DNA of 64,000 nt from Dendrophyllia cribrosa (Eukaryota > Cnidaria > Anthozoa > Scleractinia > Dendrophylliidae): the NCBI GenBank assembly GCA_024195265.1, contig JAJLRJ010000013.1, forward strand, positions 19,086,431-19,150,430, given 5' to 3'. The notes beneath the pieces are model-generated. The model made no database searches and was not told the DNA's origin. It saw only the letters and a program-made list of their open reading frames with translations. Below are positions 62,215 to 64,000 of the stretch, one piece after another; within the stretch, counting starts at the first letter, position 1; every line of letters begins with the position of its first letter. Both the position numbers and the translations under genes were made by a program.

Positions 62215-62705
62215 TTAACATCTGTTGATATTCAAGCCGGTCTCTGTGTGTTCTCTCGACTCCGGCACAGGCCAAAATGAGGCCAGAAGGCATGGTTTAA
62301 CATTTGTTGATCAACATATGTTGTATCAGTGCCATGTTTAATGTTGAAATAGGCCATTCAACATGTTGAACGTTGAACCAAAAAAAAAGAGACAGGCTCT
62401 GTCGAGTTCAACAAGTTGCACATTGTTGTACGGATTGTTGAAATACATTATAATGTATAGTTAATTTCATTTTGATGGTTTTAAAGTTTTAAAGTTTTTA
62501 GTATATTATATTTTTATCCTTAGTCACACGTTTATAGCATAGTTATTTTATTTGGCCACACACGGGTTTATACCAGTTGTTACTTTTGTATCCGCAGGAT
62601 AAATATAGATTATTTTTATTATTATTATTATTGAAAGACCTCAATTAATTCTTTAAACATGTTGCAACATCGTTCAACATTCGTTGCTTAACAAATGTTG
62701 AACCG
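62215..62705. repeat. AACATGTTGAA-rich repeat region
   Basis: Dense occurrence of TTGAAC/GTTCAA, AACATTTGTTGA and AACATGTTGAACGTTGAACC, including inverted ends GGTTTAACATTTGTTG (62296) and TTAACAAATGTTGAACC (62688). Also an (ATT)n microsatellite at about 62608-62632. Probably one MITE of about 400 bp. Confidence 0.55.
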
Positions 62706-63302
62706 TGTATCATTACCTTTTATACCCAAAATCGTCAAATTGAATACCCAACTACAGACCGCAATTGCTCAAAAAGCACACCCTTTGAGGCCACACACAA
62801 TCCCTATTTAGCTCTTGTAAAGTTGTACCTTTGAGTATTTTAAGCAGAGGATGGTTTCATGATCATTTCTTACCGAATGCAATTTAAAAATATATGAAAA
62901 GTGTTCACAAAATAGAAAAACTAAAACGAAGAAAACATTATTAGCTAGCTGTAGCTGCAGAATGAAAGGCGGTAAGGTCTGCAGTCCATACCAAACGATT
63001 ATCCAAATTATTATATCCCTCCACTGATAATTGTTAAACGTCAAGGGATGTCACCGGCGTTTGCAAATGAACGCCGCCAATTTTCCTTGTGTAGCCGGCA
63101 CTGAATTACCTCAGCACTAAAATTAAATCAAAGGGCTCTAAGAGCCATCTCGTGAATACGAATCAACGTACGGTTTCTTTAGAAGTTTTGTAAGTTTCAA
63201 GCTTTTTTGACAATACTTAACTTGACTTTAGCGGCGTCACTGCGCTTAGTGTCTATATGTCCAGCAGCCGGGCACGGTCTTCAATAGACTAAATGCCCGG
63301 CA
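62706..63302. other. Non-coding stretch
   Basis: No supported gene. Around 63140 a CCATCTCGTGAATACGAA sequence belongs to the family seen at 36417 and 54949. Confidence 0.4.
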
Positions 63303-63703
63303 GTCAGAAATTCTCACAGAATTTTCACGGAAAGCCTCTTTTAAACCTCCTTAACATCTTTGTTTGGAAATGCCAAGCGATTCGAAAAAATATTTTGGAT
63401 TTTTTAGCTTTGAATCAGTTGCCACCTCGATACAAGGATTAAGGACTCTTTTAGACCCGAGCTTCTCTCAAGCGTTAGCTGCCGGGCATTTAGTCCATTT
63501 GAAACCGTGCCCGTGTGACTGGCCACAGATTTTTTAAGTGTCGAGAACATAGCGATTTTATGGTAAGCACAAGCTCGGAGAATTCGACAACTACAAAACA
63601 AAAATAATTTTTCGAATCGCTTGCCATTTCCAAACAAAGATCGAATACTCTTAGGAGGTTTAAATGAAACCTTCCGTGAAAATTATGTGAGAATTTCTGA
63701 CTG
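63303..63703. repeat. About 400-bp foldback element
   Basis: GTCAGAAATTCTCACAGAAT...GAGG..., AAACAAAG and GGCAAGCGATTCGAAAAA-type blocks of the left part (63303-63400) recur inverted at 63600-63703. GCCGGGCATTTAGTC and GACTAAATGCCCGGC also face each other (63285-63300, 63482-63497). Confidence 0.75.
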
Positions 63704-63877
63704 CGTAACTTTAAACGATAGCAAAGTTCAGGGCTGTACAGCTTCCAGTCGCACTTTAGATTGTCCATGGAGGTGGAAACCCAAAGTTAAAGTCCATAAC
63801 CTGGACGTATTTGAAAGAAAACAACCAGCCAAAACCAAGCGCTGTCTCTCTCATCAATAGACAATATTCGTTTTCTC

Positions 63878-64000
63878 GGTATTGAACTGGAACTAGCTTG
63901 CAATGGATGCTCATGCGGGGGAATATCATTAAAAAATATTTGCATGTGAAAAGAATGCCCCGCATGAGCCTCGTCTGCAAGCTAGTTCCAGTTCAATACC
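63878..64000. repeat. Foldback element reaching the window end
   Basis: GGTATTGAACTGGAACTAGC and CATGCGGGG at the left are inverted as CCCCGCATG and GCTAGTTCCAGTTCAATACC at the very end of the window; the loop is about 38 bp. It may extend beyond 64000. Confidence 0.88.

Overview
The window is eukaryotic and animal-like, most probably from an anthozoan cnidarian (a stony coral or close relative). I base this on spliced genes with long introns, an EGF plus fibrinogen-like fragment of the kind common in corals, dense short foldback elements, and remnants of MULE, Crypton and Penelope-type elements. The organism assignment is an inference; no rRNA or mitochondrial marker is present.

The central feature is a complete Polinton (Maverick), a virus-like DNA element of 18,490 bp at 16637-35126. 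Its terminal inverted repeats start with AGTAGTTATAG and are flanked by a perfect 6-bp target duplication AGCATC (16631-16636 and 35127-35132). From left to right it carries: a nested inverted-repeat insert with small ORFs; a VLTF3-like zinc transcription factor (+); a leftward block of two-TM protein, small ORF, long fibre protein in two frames and FtsK/HerA packaging ATPase; then from about 22.7 kb a rightward block of an acidic PPxY protein (broken), minor capsid (penton) protein, small basic protein, double-jelly-roll major capsid protein, a pVI-like protein, adenain-type protease, zinc ribbon and phospholipase A2-like protein, integrase with chromodomain, coiled-coil protein, AT-hook zinc-finger protein and protein-primed DNA polymerase B. 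So it has replication, integration, capsid, packaging, maturation and putative membrane-penetration functions. Several ORFs carry single-base frameshifts, the polymerase has two in-frame TAA codons and one gene holds a 675-bp MITE-like insert. The TIRs differ by only 3 substitutions and one small indel over about 205 bp, so either the copy is young and recently broken or some lesions are assembly indels.

The Polinton lies inside a host gene. On the minus strand I can assemble nine coding exons with consistent splice sites and phases, from an ATG at 57170 down to about 15381. They encode a DUF4470-domain protein of about 740 residues. The Polinton sits in intron 7, between exons 35851-36182 and 16390-16538, with its left target duplication only about 90 bp from the downstream splice acceptor. 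Most long introns of this gene hold other mobile DNA: a 409-bp foldback (intron 1), a 25-bp minisatellite (intron 2), a long-TIR element with a 6-bp duplication and a TA-flanked MITE (intron 3), a Crypton-type recombinase relic and several foldbacks (intron 4), and a Penelope-like relic (intron 6).

Outside that gene, the left part (1-15.4 kb) holds a tRNA-like sequence, a TAA-flanked 933-bp MITE, a frameshifted MULE transposase with a SWIM finger (7717-10070), one orphan exon candidate (10542-10811) and foldback elements. The right part (57.4-64 kb) holds a poly-G ended element, several near-perfect palindromes, a decayed EGF/fibrinogen-like gene fragment (60995-61440) and two more foldbacks reaching the window end.
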